From contig CM031879.1 in assembly GCA_018697195.1 (NCBI GenBank), positions 26,037,660 through 26,101,659 of the forward strand: a DNA stretch of 64,000 bases. Reading direction: 5' to 3'. The DNA comes from Certhia americana. Lineage: Eukaryota; Chordata; Aves; Passeriformes; Certhiidae. The position numbers were made by a program, and so were the translations under genes. Of the stretch, positions 22,065 through 34,718 are shown in pieces (within the stretch, counting starts at the first letter, position 1; each line of letters begins with the position of its first letter). The notes under the pieces were generated by a model. It was not told the DNA's origin, did not search any database, and saw nothing but the letters and a program-made list of their open reading frames with translations.

Positions 22065-23437
22065 AAAGCAGGTTGCTAGTGCAAGTAGCAGAATTTTACT
22101 TTGCAAGAAGCAGAATTACAGAACTAGAAAATTACTTCCCTTTACTGATTTTATTAACTATTTCTAGTGCATGGGTTATCACTACAGTAGACAGATACTA
22201 TAATTCATTTTGAGGAAAATTAATTTGCTTAAGTACTTTCTGCTTATTCTGTCAGCGTGCCACCCTTTGGAGTTAGTTTGCTGTATGTTCTAGTACAGTG
22301 AAAAAGTCCTAGATCATCTGGTCCCTGACTAGACATCACAGCTGCACTAGGTGATCTTTGTTACAACCCCTTCCAGCTGAACTCTTCTAGTGTATTACAT
22401 TCTACAACCATTAGATTGCTTGAGGATGTGTTTATTTAAAATGGTGTCATCCCCACCACCACAAGTTCAGTCTCAGAATGTAACAAATGGGTTCCTTTTC
22501 AATGATATTTATATTCTCTTTTACACACTTTCTAAGCTGTTCTGATAATGTTTTTGTAAGGAATCGAGAATCAGTTCACACTAGCTATGAAGCTGGCATC
22601 CAACTATATAATAAGTTACAAACAAATTTCAAAATTTTTGAGACTTGAAATATCTTGAAGTGCAGAAGTAGGACTGCTAAAGCACCATGCTGTAGGAGGT
22701 TAGTCTGCATTAGTGACCACTGGATTAGGCATGCTTTGTCCTTTGTCCTGCTTTGTTAACTTGTTAACTTCTTTCAGACTTTAAGCACAGGCTATGCTTG
22801 GTAAAATTGCCAAAGGACATAAAGATCACTTATAATATGGTGAGTTATTTATCATGTCTCTGACTTGCTCTGTTTGCTCTCCCTGGAACAAGAGAACATT
22901 TCTGTTCTGCCTTTTGTGCTATGAAATCACAAGGGGTGTCCTGTATACTGTAGAAACATTGCTGCCGTAACTGATCCCGTCTTGGGAACATTTTCCAGGT
23001 GGCCTCTCTGAACTGCACATTTTGCAATGTTTTACAAAGTAAGAGATCTTTCAAAGTGATTTATGAAGTTCTGCATGAAATTTCTAAATGATTTGGCAAT
23101 TTGAGAAGTTTCATGACTATTACAAATCCTCTGGTAATGCTTTATGTTTTAAGACCGACAACCCACTTTAAAAGTTCACTGTTGTCATTTGAAGGGCAGT
23201 GAGAGCTCAGACATGGCAAAAGACTTGCAGCATCCTGAGCTGTTGACTCAGCAAAGTTCTGTACCCTCCCAGTAATTTGTGGGGTTTAACATGGGATTTG
23301 CATTGCTGATATATTTTTTCTTTTACTAAGAGTATTAAAATTGAGAATATTGTTCATGGCGTAAGTTTATTTAAATGTAGGAGAAAACCCAGAATGCTGA
23401 ATTTTCCTTTCTTTCATGGAGTTTCTTGGAACTTAAG
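22065..23437. other. Intergenic, unique sequence right of the duplicated block
   Basis: AT-rich sequence with no recognisable exon. A short stretch at about 22300-22400 ('gatctttgttacaacccctt') faintly resembles a CR1 3' end but is too weak to call. Confidence 0.6.
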
Positions 23438-24007
23438 TGGGTTGACTTTGGCTGGATGCCAGGTGGCCACCAAGCTGTTCTTGCCCACCAGTTGGACAGG
23501 GGAGAGAGAAAACAAGATGGAAAACAACTCATAGGTTGAGATAAGGCAGTCTACTAATGCAAAAGCAAAAGTTTGCATGCACACAAGCAAAGAGGAGAAA
23601 GAAGGGTTAATTCTCTATTTCACATTGGCAATGACATTCAGCTGCTTCCCAGGAAGTAGCTCTTCTGCACACATAGCAGTTTCTCCAAAAGGCAAATATT
23701 GTAAATAACCAATCCTCCCCACTTCCTCTTCCATCCCTTAGCTTTTATAAGTGAGCTGACACCATATGGTATGGAATATCCCTTTGGACTACTTGGGCCA
23801 GCTGTCCTGGTTGGGTCCCCTCCTGGGATCTTGCCCAGCCCTGGCCAGGAAGTTGGGGAGACTGTGCAGATGCTGTGCCAGCTCTGCTCAGCTGCAGCCA
23901 AAAACACTGCTGTGTTACCAGCACCTTTCCAGCTACCAGTGCACAGCACACCATGAGTGAGGGCTGCTCAGGGAAAATGAACTTCATCTCAGTCCTAGAC
24001 TATAGCA
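23438..24007 (-). mobile_element. Solo LTR of an endogenous retrovirus (avian), minus strand
   Basis: About 570 bases running TG...CA on the plus strand, with LTR features when read on the minus strand: a TATA box (ATAAAA, about 23743-23750), an upstream 'gggatattccatacca' block shared with the LTR at 28.5 kb, and an end matching 'ggcatccagccaaagtcaac'. I recognise this as an avian ERV LTR type but cannot name the family safely. No flanking retroviral coding sequence is visible, so it is a solo LTR. No clear target-site duplication was found. Edges are approximate. Confidence 0.72.
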
Positions 24008-24190
24008 GAAAAACTCAGTAACTCTATGAGCCTCTCGCCAGGTCTAAAAATATCTCTTCAGAGTGTGTTTTGGACCAATGGTCCCAGGGTAGATGTATTA
24101 ATTTAAAAATACTTAGCATTATAGTTGGCTGTTGCTGCTGACAGGAAGATATGTCTGCGTCCTTTGCTTCAGTTATACACTAACCCTGAA

Positions 24191-24250
24191 TATTACATGG
24201 GCTAGTTATTACAAGTAATAATTATTACATGGGCTAGTTATTACAAGTAA
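24191..24250. repeat. Direct repeat, 28/28 bases identical, 32-bp period
   Basis: The 28-base sequence beginning 'tattacatgggctagttatt' occurs at 24191-24218 and again, identical, at 24223-24250, separated by four bases. Perfect identity suggests a recent slippage-type duplication. Confidence 0.9.
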
Positions 24251-25250
24251 GGAGAAATAGCATGTTGAGAATCAACAAACCCCTCTGAATTAGATGCTGC
24301 ATGTGCAGTGTGATTTCAGTGTTTCCTAATCATAAAGTGCAGCCCTGCACATACACAATTTTATTTCACTAAATTTGATGGGCACTTGAGCTATATATTA
24401 CTCCTTAAGATCCACACATCAACTGCTGTACAGTTGCAGCCCTGCATCCAAGTAGGGCCACTGAATCATTGTCATTCCTTTTGTAATTTATCGGGCTTAT
24501 CTCCATCCAAGTCAAATGTGTGCATTTATCTTTTCAATAACTTTGCATTTGCATCATTTTTTTTTTTTAATCTTTTGACTTTCTACTTCCACTGATGTAA
24601 CTAATTAGTTCAATAGTACATATGTAACAGATGTCACCTGTTCTCTAAAGTCACATCTTGAATTGTCAGCTCTATTTTCCACTGTCCACTGGCTACTGTA
24701 GGAATTTGGCATTTGCTTTCTCCTAGGTGTTTATGTAAATTCCACCAGTTTTATTAAATTTACCTACATGCAGTGGCATTCCATCTGGAATAAACTGGTG
24801 CCCATTTCCTGTGATTTTCCATCTTCTGAATTTATCACTTTCATTCTGTGAAATTTATCTCTCATTCTGAATGCAGGGACAGCTACAAGGGATTTTTTAT
24901 TCCTCTCAGACTAACAACTGTCCAGAGTTTCTCTTTTGTGCTTTCTTACATCAATGGTGCAAATACTGACTGCACTCTTGCAAGCATCCCAAAATTCCTT
25001 AGAAATCTATCTAGATCTCTCATTCAATGTATTTGATCTTTTTTCTTTCTTTTTACCCCGGCGAAAAGATTGTTTCTGATTGCCTTATGGATGACTTGAT
25101 GCCTCCTCTCCCTGGATGATGCCACTGAACTCCAGGTTAACATCATACACGCAAATCCATGTCCTGCGCTTCAGCCTGTGTCCAGTGCTGCTTCAGCAAA
25201 GCACCAGGACAGCCTAGCCTAGCCTTTCCCTGGGACAGAGAGATGGTCTA

Positions 25251-25310
25251 ACACCCAGGGTCCCCATCACACACCCAGGGCCCCCATCACACACCCAGGG
25301 ACCCCATCAC
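25251..25310. repeat. 20-bp tandem repeat, three units
   Basis: Three head-to-tail units of pattern 'acacccagggNccccatcac', at 25251-25270, 25271-25290 and 25291-25310. They are identical except for unit position 11, which is T, C and A in turn. A young minisatellite, potentially length-polymorphic. Confidence 0.92.
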
Positions 25311-26612
25311 AATACTTCACCAGGCCAGGGCTCATGCTTTCAGGGTTATCTGCTATCTGTGGACTCCTACAGCCATAATTACTTAATTGTGTCAATGGCA
25401 GTGGTAAGAGACTGCTTGGCAGAATGTGTTATTTCTAAACCCACTGAAAAAGTGCTGAAATTCCTTTGCTCTTAGACTTTTTAAAATCTTTAAGGGTGTA
25501 GATTCTTACGTATAATGACACTAGGGCAATGAGATCCAGAGCCTGCTTTTGTGAGAGATGGCAGCGGCACAGTAATAGGCACCACAAACGACCCACCTCC
25601 TTTCTGGGCAACCCAGGAGACACTTTGAGCAGCAGAATGAATTTTTTAATCCCCCAGGCTCAACCAGACAAATTCCACATCCAGCCTTGAGGAAAGGCAT
25701 AAGGCATAGGTGAACGACTTGGTTCCTTTCTATAAATTCCACAAACAGGAAGCCTCTTGCTGTAAGGCAGGAGCAAAAATAGCACCTGCACACTGGGGCC
25801 TTGTGAGATGCTCAAGTAAAAGGGATGAAGGAGTGGGCTTTGGCACTGGCACTGGCAAAAGTGCTCTTCCATGGGGCATATCTGCACCAATGCAGCACCA
25901 GTTGCAGGGGCTGTCCCCCTCATTGCATTCCCCATGCCAGGCACAGCTCAAAGCTCAAAGAGAAAAACAAGTAATGCACTGGAAGTCATGAATTGCCAGC
26001 ATCAAGGCAAGAGAGGAGAAAAACAGAGAAAGGGAAAAAGGGCAAATTATATGTCATTAATTATTTTAAAATTAGCTTAGATTTGGACAAAAAATATACT
26101 ATCCTTTGTTCATTTATGAGAACAATTTTCTGACTTATTAACATGAGCTAATTTAAATTTCTGCAACCTCAAGCAGATATCTGTAAATGCTTTAGAAATT
26201 TATTTCTACTTACAAAAAAAATCACTCCTCTATTTTCTTCTTTACTGGAAGCAGTGTAATGGATTTCTAATTTACCAGAACATTTACTGCTGCCAAGATA
26301 TGACTTTCAGCCAAAATATTTTCCACAAAGAAAACAATAAGAGTAAAGCAAATAAACAGACGTTTTTCCAGTAAACAGTATCTCTTGACATTGTTGAATA
26401 TTGTGGGGTACATTGCAAAAAGTCTATCACTGTTTAAATACCTGCCTTTCCTGTTAAGGATTGACATTTCCAAGAGCACGAAAGCAATTTAGAATCCTTT
26501 TTCACAGCCATTCAAAAAGGTTAAACCGTAGAGATGCTTATGGAATGCATGTACATTTCTATATAGAAATAGTATATATTGCATATAACTAAAGCAGCAG
26601 TGTTCTCTGTCA

Positions 26613-26629
26613 ACAGCAGGTGGTGCTAC
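26613..26629 (+). promoter_or_regulatory. Candidate CTCF-like motif
   Basis: The sequence 'acagcaggtggtgctac' resembles the CTCF core (CAGCAGGGGGCGCTA type) with G-to-T at the centre and the CpG changed to TpG. It is a motif match by eye only. Confidence 0.25.
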
Positions 26630-27645
26630 TAGATCGCGCTGTAAAGGTGGAACTAACGGCATGCATTTTATTTTTATTCTCTTGTTGATTAAACATATGC
26701 AAACAAATTAAGTATGCGGGGTTTGGGTTTTTTTCCCTTATTTCAGATCTATTTTTAAATTTCAAATACATAAGGGTAGTGTATGAACAAAACAGTGTGA
26801 CATTCTCTTCAATCTTTCAAAAGTAAAGGTTCAGACAAGATGAAACTCATTTATATTCTGAACATAAAACATTAAATTCGAGAGCCTCGTGTTCAAATGA
26901 ATGGCAGAAAGAAATGTATTCACTGTCCTTACGTGGAGCATGATTGCATTCCTCATTTGTTGAAGTGGGTCAGTGATTACTGCTTGAGTCCCATAAACAG
27001 TTTAGCATTGCTTATTTGAATATTAATCAGGATAATAGCGTGGATGTTTAATCATACCCTCCATCAGGGGTGTCTGGTTTGCTGCTCAAGTACTGCAGCC
27101 ATGCTATTGAGACTGGGAAGATATGTGCACAACACCTTATGTATGGCATAATCCCTTCTGAATTTTGCTGAGATGTACAGAATAGGGGAGTGTTGGTCAT
27201 ACACATTCAAGCAAGTTTCTTCTTCCTTTTTTTCAGTGTTACTTTCAAAATGTTTCAAGAGATATTTTGGCATTACAATAAAGATTAGAAGTACACATTA
27301 TTTTCTGAATGAAAGGAATGGGGCAGCAGCAGTGGCACTGCAAAACCAGGTAGTGAAGGGATATATATCAAGGCAACCACTGACTTCAGAGGCATAAATG
27401 TTCCTCAGGGCTGATGGGACCACGTATTGGTCAGGACTCAGTTTCTCTGAATCCTCATCAAGTGTTGATCAGCCCCTCCAGCACAGCCTTCTGAAAGAAA
27501 TCACCTCACCTGATTCTATGTGTCTCCACCATGAGGTGCACTACAATGAAGTGATATTTGACTGAAGAAGAAAAAATTAACTAAGTAAATGTCTGTTCAT
27601 CTACTGAACATAGCTCAGGGATGGTCTAGACAGATATTTCATATT

Positions 27646-27666
27646 TATATATATATATATATATAT
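27646..27666. repeat. (TA)n microsatellite
   Basis: About ten uninterrupted TA dinucleotides followed by AT-rich sequence. Confidence 0.9.
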
Positions 27667-28510
27667 GTATTATAAATACCTAATATATTATAAATATCTA
27701 AGTTACCAAATATAGATCTCACCTTTCCCAAATGAAAATCACTTTTAGTTCTCAGACAGGGTCTAGTTAGAAAGACTAAAATCTAGCATGAAGGGTTTGG
27801 GCATAATAGTCCTTCAAAATTGTGCCTGAAGTTTCCTGTACGGCCAGTGACAAGATGTAGGTCTTTGAAAATTCTACAAGGGATTTTGCTCAGATATTTC
27901 ATTTGTATAGATTAATTCCTTTTTTTTCCTTAAGATTTTGAAAGACACCTCTGTCTCTGTAAGAAATTTGTAGGAAAGCAGGAAAACTGATTCACCGGGT
28001 GCCTGCCTTAGTCACAAGTTTTGCAAAATATCCTCACAAGGTGCACATCAGCTGTAAGAGCTCTGTGCCCCTCTATTAATGGTACAAACTGGTTGCAGCC
28101 AGACACATTTGACCTCTGACAGCCCCTCGGGCCTGAAAACAAACTTGTTGCTGCTATAGCTCCTCTCTGGAGTGGCAGCAAACACCACGAGGGGTCCTTT
28201 TCAGCTGTGTCTGCTGGGGTAAGCACATTATAGATCACAAATACCAACAGTCTGACCTTCGTTCCGAGTCAGTAGGCTATGAAGCCATTAGGCTTTAGGA
28301 GTTCTCAATGACAAGAATAGCTACTGTTTGGAGATAATAAAGACATGAGAGGGATAGTTTCACAGCAAGCAAAATATATAAAGGCCTTTAGATCCTATAC
28401 TTAGCAGCAGCTGTTGCTAATCTTACATCAAATTTCTTTATTCAGTGTTTTATGTGGTGAGAAATCCTGTACCATGTAAAGCTGACTCTAGCTGGAGGGT
28501 ACTTACAGAG

Positions 28511-29112
28511 TGTCCTTTTTTTTTTTTTTGGCTGTACTGGAGTTAATTTTCCTCTTAGTAGCTGGTATAGTGCAGTGGCTTCATGGATTCATCATGTGAA
28601 TAATGTTGATAACTCAGTGATGTTTTAAGTGTTGTGAAGGAGGGGTGCTTACCCTGAGTCAAGGGGTTTCACATGCTCTGCTGGGAAGGAACTGCAGAAG
28701 AAGCTGGGAGGGGACATGGCCAGGACAGCTGGCCCAAACTGGCCAAAGGGATATGCCATACCATAGAATATCATGTCCAGTTTATAAATTGGAGGAAACT
28801 GGCCAGGAGCTGCAGATCAGTGCTCAGTGGTGGGCTGGGCATCAGTCAGCAGGTGGTGAGCAGCTGGATTGCACATCACTTGCCTTTCTAGGGGTTTATT
28901 TATCTCTCTTTTTTTTTTTTTTTTCCTAATTCCCATTTTTAATATCATTATTATATTATATTACACTTCAAATATTAAACTACATTCTTATCTCAACCCA
29001 CAGGTTTTACCTTTCCTTTTTCCCCAGTTTTCTCTCCCATCCCACAGGGAGATGAGGGAGTGAGTGAGCAGTTTCATGGCACTTAGCTGCTGGCTGGGGT
29101 TAAGCCATGGCA
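28511..29112 (+). mobile_element. Solo LTR of an endogenous retrovirus (avian), plus strand
   Basis: About 600 bases of LTR-like structure. It begins TG near a T-tract, then 'gagttaattttcctcttagt', 'gctggtatagtgcagtgg', a 'aaagggatatgccatacca' block, a TATA box ('tttataaatt', 28781-28790) and an ATTAAA signal (28974-28979). It ends with 'tggctggggttaagccatgg' and CA. The same block order occurs on the minus strand at 23.4-24.0 kb, so the two belong to related LTR families. A long internal T run (about 28908-28925) interrupts it. No retroviral coding sequence adjoins it, and no target-site duplication was obvious. Confidence 0.77.
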
Positions 29113-32100
29113 TGGACTGACAGCCCCATATTGCCTCAGTGCCCACTGACAGACTATGAATACTCTCACAGCACTGAATTAACCTCCCCAGGGCTGGCTC
29201 CAGCAGACTGGCAGGCTGTTTGCAGGAAATGGTGAATGTTCTGCTGCCACCAGATAAGGATGAGTACAGCAGCAGACTCTCTTTTCAAGCCAGAGCCCCA
29301 CCAACATCTGTAGAAAGGCATCCACACCTCACTGGCAGTGCAGCAGCCCCTCTCTGAGGTTCAGATATCTGTGTAGTATCTTAAGAAGTGAGGGGACTCT
29401 CTCCCAACGAGCTCAACTTCCCACCTGGTACAGAAACACTGTGCTTTCCCACTGTGAGGAAAGCACATACTCAAGGTTTGGCTGGCTCAGAGGATGCCTG
29501 CTTTGACCTGAATCACAGCTCAGACCTCCAGCAGGGTCTTGACAAAGAAGCAAAACCTGAACTGGTGCTGGCTTACAGTCTTTTATTTCCTCCCCCTTAG
29601 TAGTGAAAGAGGAGTGAAAATATGATGAAAGAGGAACCAATAATCTGAGGCTCTAAGACTTACTGGGGTAAGAAATCCTGCAAGGAAAAGAAAAAATATA
29701 ACAATAATCAGCACAAGACTACATTTAATTTATGAACATTAATTAGAAGTAATGAAAAATCCCAATTAGATTTTTACTTAAAAATATATTAAACACAGAT
29801 ACTTATCTGAGATTTGCTACAGAAACATGAGCTCATCCAGTTTCATTTGAGATGACTAATTCCACAGATTTTAAACATATAAATCACCATAATGATATCA
29901 CAGTCATAAATCCAAGTGAAATTGTATTTTATATCTTTCACATTAAAACCATAAATTTGCTTCTTCAAGTATTAATTTTGTGAGATTTCAATAAATTTTA
30001 CTCTGTATTTAACATCTGAAATGAATTTACAGCTTTATCAGTGGGGTTTGGTGTGTACTGAAGTATTGCAGGCATTCTTTATTTACCTTGTTGTTTTTGT
30101 TCACATTTTTCACTGATCTCGTTTCAGGACTTCAGGAACACAATATCCTATTGCAAAATCCCTCAACAGGCTGCCAGGAGCCTGCTGCTTGTCTGCTTAC
30201 AGCCCACATCTCTTTGTCTTACCACAAGCTCACATGTTAAATTTGTGAGGTGTAGATATGCCCATGGCTTATTGCACAAAGATCCTCAGCTGCCTTGACC
30301 AACCTTGGCTGGTATGGTCCATTTTCTTCCACCAGCTAATGTAAATATGTTAGGTAGTGTCTTTTTCAATGAGTAGGATAGCTTTTTAACCTACTTTATT
30401 CAAAATTAACTCTCCATTAGGCCTGAAAGGATTTTGCTTATAATAATCTGTCACTGTGGGGGTCTGCAGCTTCAGCTCACTCATTGTTGATAGCAGATAA
30501 AATATGAAAATGGAAGAAAAAAGGCAAAGAATACTGTACTAAAACACAGCTATGGGTCTTTTCTAATTACTTGACCTGTCTCTTTGATAAATACAGATTT
30601 TTAAAATTTGCCATCAACAGCTGCACAGATAATATAATAGTGGAAATCACTGATCATTAGACCCCATCATAAGAGACATAAAAGATGGAAAGCTTTGGGA
30701 GTCACTGTGTCAACTGCCTGTTCTAAACACCTGCAGGATTGTTTTAACTTTGTAGTTACTCACCACAGGAAAAACATAATCTGACAGTTAAAGAAATGTT
30801 GTAAGTTTCTCAAATGATGTTTTAACTAGAAATAAAAGTTTTTCTTTGGGTTTTAAATAAGTATGCTTAAGAACAAATAAAAGTATGAGCTTTTTACATA
30901 ATTGGAGGTGAAGTGATGCTGTGAGTGTCATGCATTGATATGAACACAATGCTGGAGTCATGGTAACTGATACAGAGGCAGACAACTTTTACTCTATCAT
31001 ACACACATGTACACCCCAAAAACCCTCAAGATACTGTACTTGCTTTAAAAAGCAAAAAGAGAAGTTTTAATAATGTTGCCAAAACAAGTCTTAGACACAC
31101 TACAATTTTCTGCCTCTAAGTGTGAAAACCAACATATTCTTGGTTCTCAACATTTATTGTAAAAATGCATGTTATTGTTTATACAACAAGTTTGTAACAA
31201 TAGAACATGAAGCAGTAATGAAATGTTATATGACAGAATAATATGTCCTGCCTTTTCATTCAGGACAGTCTCTATAACTGAAGTATTTGACATCAGTATT
31301 CTACATTTGACAGGATCAATAACCTTCTGGGAAATTCCCTTTACTGCTTTCTAATGAGCAAATGGATGGATTTTGAAGCAGAAACAAGTTGTCTTCGTGA
31401 AAAGCTGTAACTGGGAATGAACCATTTTAAATGATTGCTGACATCTGCACAACAGCTATGTTTCTGCAGTTCTCCAGAGAAAATGCAGAAGCAAATAATA
31501 TTTCAGAGCTGCAGGGACATTAAAAGCATTAAGTGACTGTTCATTTTGATTGTCTTCCTGAAAGGTTTATGATTTTCAGGGGATATGAGTAAGGACATAA
31601 ACAAAAGTAGTCATGAATTTTAAAAATTTAAATCGACCCTGGTATTCTTTGTTTTCCACACAGACCATACCCTGTCCTTTATAGCAAAAGTCCATTTCTG
31701 TCATGAAAGAAATTCCCTAAGGCAGGCTCAGGCAGGCAGCCCAGTGTTAGATCCCACCTACATTGTGAAGACTCACCAGAGACCTAGTCAGATGTAAGAC
31801 ACTTATCACTGAAGTTCCTAATGCATGGTACTCTAATGTGTCCTTTGTGCAATACGAAGATTACAAGTTTCCACTGCACTTTCCCCTAGCCTCCTTTCTC
31901 AGGGCAAGATGAAGGTAATTCCAAACATACAGCTTTTCATATTGCTGCACTTTCTTCAAGTGTTTCTATTCCTTAAGAAGAAGCTAAAAACTAAAGGTTG
32001 TATTTTACAGGTATGTAGGTGTTGCACATCAAGCTGCCTTTACAAATCATGCCACTAATCTTTTTTTATTCTCTGCAGATCCAAGATGCTTGGGCAGAGG

Positions 32101-34660
32101 CAGAAGTGGTGTGCCAAGGCTGACAGTGTGTGCCAGTGGCCTGGAGCCACAACATGCACCCCAGGCACACCTCTTCCTCACAACCAGCCCCTCAAAGAGA
32201 CAGCAGTAGCTGCTAAGATGAGGGGATACAATATATACATGTCTGGGAAGGTGCTACACAGGCTAAAAGTCGGAGCTGATACCTTTGTCACCTGACATGG
32301 TGTAATAACAAAGCACTCAAGCACTATACTCATGAAATGTATTGTCAGACTTGAAATAACAAAAGATCTGGCTTCAATATACTCAATGCTTCCTCTGAGA
32401 ATTCTACTCCTTCTTCTCCCTCAAATATATCACAGCCTGCACAAAATGAAATTCACAGTGAAGACAGGATGCCCCAGAGCTGCCTCCCAGCCAGCTGTGA
32501 CCCCTTCTTTTTGCAAAGGGCTTCAGAGTGACCCCAATGAAGGACAAATATTTGTTCTCTGTCGAGTCTAGTGTCAATCTGATGTTGAAAAGAAGTCACT
32601 GCAAGGTAGCTCCCAAAGAAAGAAATGCAAACCTTCCCTTCCAGAGTGAAAACGTTTGAGTCATTTGAAACATGAAACTAGCAACCTAGTTAACCGTAAG
32701 TAAAATGCAGCTCTATAAGAACGGGAGTCCTGGCAAAGATAACCCACATGCCTTGCACCATTTGCAAGCTACATTATTCCTTTATTGCCAACTGCTTGCT
32801 TTTAGAGCAGCTTCACCAAATCACACATGCCTTTGGCATCACACTTTGTCTTTATTTTAAACTCCTAAGTCATCAATACTATTACTCTTCTAAATGTAAT
32901 CATTAGTAATAAATATTCAGATGATTTAATTCCATGAATATCATGTTTCTGTTTTAATATTTGATGCAAAGGGAAGCAATGCTCTTAAAACTGATGAAAA
33001 GCTTTGTCACTGAAAACACTGGGTTTAGATTTGAGTCAAAACATAAATCTAATATGAAAAATATATGAGAAGAGGAACTAACTCATGATCCTGAAGGCAC
33101 TATGAAACATGCTATAAAAATATTTTTAAAGGGTTTGAGAGAGAGAGTGAGGGACAAATTAACACAAAATGTCAAACTTTGACCCACATTCCATTTCCCA
33201 TGACCCATCACAACTGCAATATGACTGCCTGCTGGCTAAATTTCCATTGCTGTTATGAAGGGAACATGGCTCAAGGGTGAGGGACCCTGCAAACACACAG
33301 AGTTCTGAATCTAATAGAAGAATCAACTAAAAAGTAAAAGAAAGATGATTTTACCACCCCTATTATATAGATCTAGAACCAGACAGGGAAGTGAATGGCC
33401 CTGGGAAAGCTGAGAAAAGACTCTACATCTTCCAAGCTCTAGACCTAGTGAAGTATCCATGCACAAATTACAAAACCACAAAATCCCAGAAATGTGGATT
33501 TTAGCAGGGCTCTGGAGGTCACTTATTGTGACCTCACAGCAGCCTCCCCCTCCCAGCACTGAAGCCCTGATGCAATGGGATTTTCCAAGCTGCAGCTCCC
33601 TGCCAGGAGCAGGGAGAGGACAAGGGTCCTGGTACTGGCATGGCCCACAGCACCACTCTGAAACACTCTCTTTTCTACCAGCAAATACTGCCTGAAACAA
33701 AAGGGAAGTGTTCCCAGTTATGATTTCTGAATATAACATTGGCTCAAAGATGTGCTTGTATTCACACAAGAATCTACAGACCAGGCAGGCATTTTTTTAT
33801 GGTGGAAACCTTTTAAAGTACTTTTGTAGAAGTAATAGTAGTAGTACTAGTAGTTTTTCCTTTAGTTTTGCTACTGGTGAAAATTTGTCACCAAAGGAAA
33901 AAAAAAAAAAGATGGAACAAGAATGACAGTGATTTCCATCCATTTCCCAGCTGTACTCTGAGGCTGCAAAAATGCCATTTTGATTTTAAGGTTGCATACA
34001 GAGCTCTGCTTCTGCTGAACGGGAAGTGAATCATCATGATTCAAAACACCAGAATTAATGGAGACAATGAACTGTACTATATCTTCTCCAGTTAGGGGAA
34101 AATGCAAAGAGAAAATGTACTCTATTCTTTGACACAGCTTCTCAGAATTACAGCAAATACTTTGGTGCTAACAGTTTATTTTTGCTAACATACAGATACT
34201 TTATAATACTTTTGCAACTCCTTTATCATCATTCCCATTGCTGTATTTAGCAAGAATCAGTAGGTGAAAGGCTGGAAAACAAGGGGGCAGCAGAGCCTCT
34301 TTCAGGCTTTGAAGTTACAATGGCATTGGAGACATCCCAGCATGATTAAGGGAAATCCAGGAACTTCAACTAATTTGAATTAGTGGGAGTGGAACAGCAT
34401 AATCCTTCCACACTAAGCTCTGCTTTGTTTTCAGATTGTGCTGCTGATCCTAATGAGAAGTATCAATGGAAGAGTTAAAAGGATCCTAGATATCAGTTTA
34501 TATTCTTTGGAATAAACAGGGTCATTCCTACTTCTGATAGAAATCCCCAGGGTTGCCAGTTGCCTCTAAATTCTGCTTTTATTATCCAGTATCTGAAATC
34601 AGACTCAGAAGTCAATCACCAAAATCATCACCAATCACTTATAAGTATATCTGTATGTAC

Positions 34661-34663
<3 letters not shown>
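29113..34663. other. Intergenic, no gene seen
   Basis: AT-rich sequence without a recognisable exon, RNA gene or full repeat. A patch at about 33470-33560 ('gctctggaggtcac') weakly resembles an antisense CR1 end. Short frames at 32.1, 33.4 and 33.8 kb show no domain. Confidence 0.6.

Positions 34664-34717
<54 letters not shown>
34664..34717. repeat. (TA)n microsatellite, about 27 units
   Basis: An uninterrupted alternating TA tract of about 54 bases. It is long enough to be unstable and length-polymorphic and could extrude a cruciform. The repeated Tyr-Ile frame across it is meaningless. Confidence 0.97.

Positions 34718-34718
<1 letters not shown>

Larger units (their letters stand above)
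24008..28510. other. Intergenic, no gene seen
   Basis: AT-rich DNA between the two LTRs. It holds a 32-bp tandem duplication (24191-24250), a 20-bp triple repeat (25251-25310), a CTCF-like motif (26613-26629) and a short TA microsatellite (27646-27666). The segment 25.5-26.0 kb is somewhat GC-richer but its frames show no domain. No conserved exon structure was recognised. Confidence 0.6.

Noticed and set aside
22296..22400. CR1 3'-end-like stretch
   Set aside because: Only one short phrase matches and the rest cannot be aligned by eye, so it is too weak to list as an element.
25251..25310. Short CRISPR-like array
   Set aside because: Units are directly adjacent with no spacers, and the DNA is vertebrate; it is a minisatellite.
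33459..33769. Open frames on both strands at 33.3-33.8 kb as a possible gene
   Set aside because: No domain, no splice context and no codon pattern; the patch partly resembles a degraded CR1 end.
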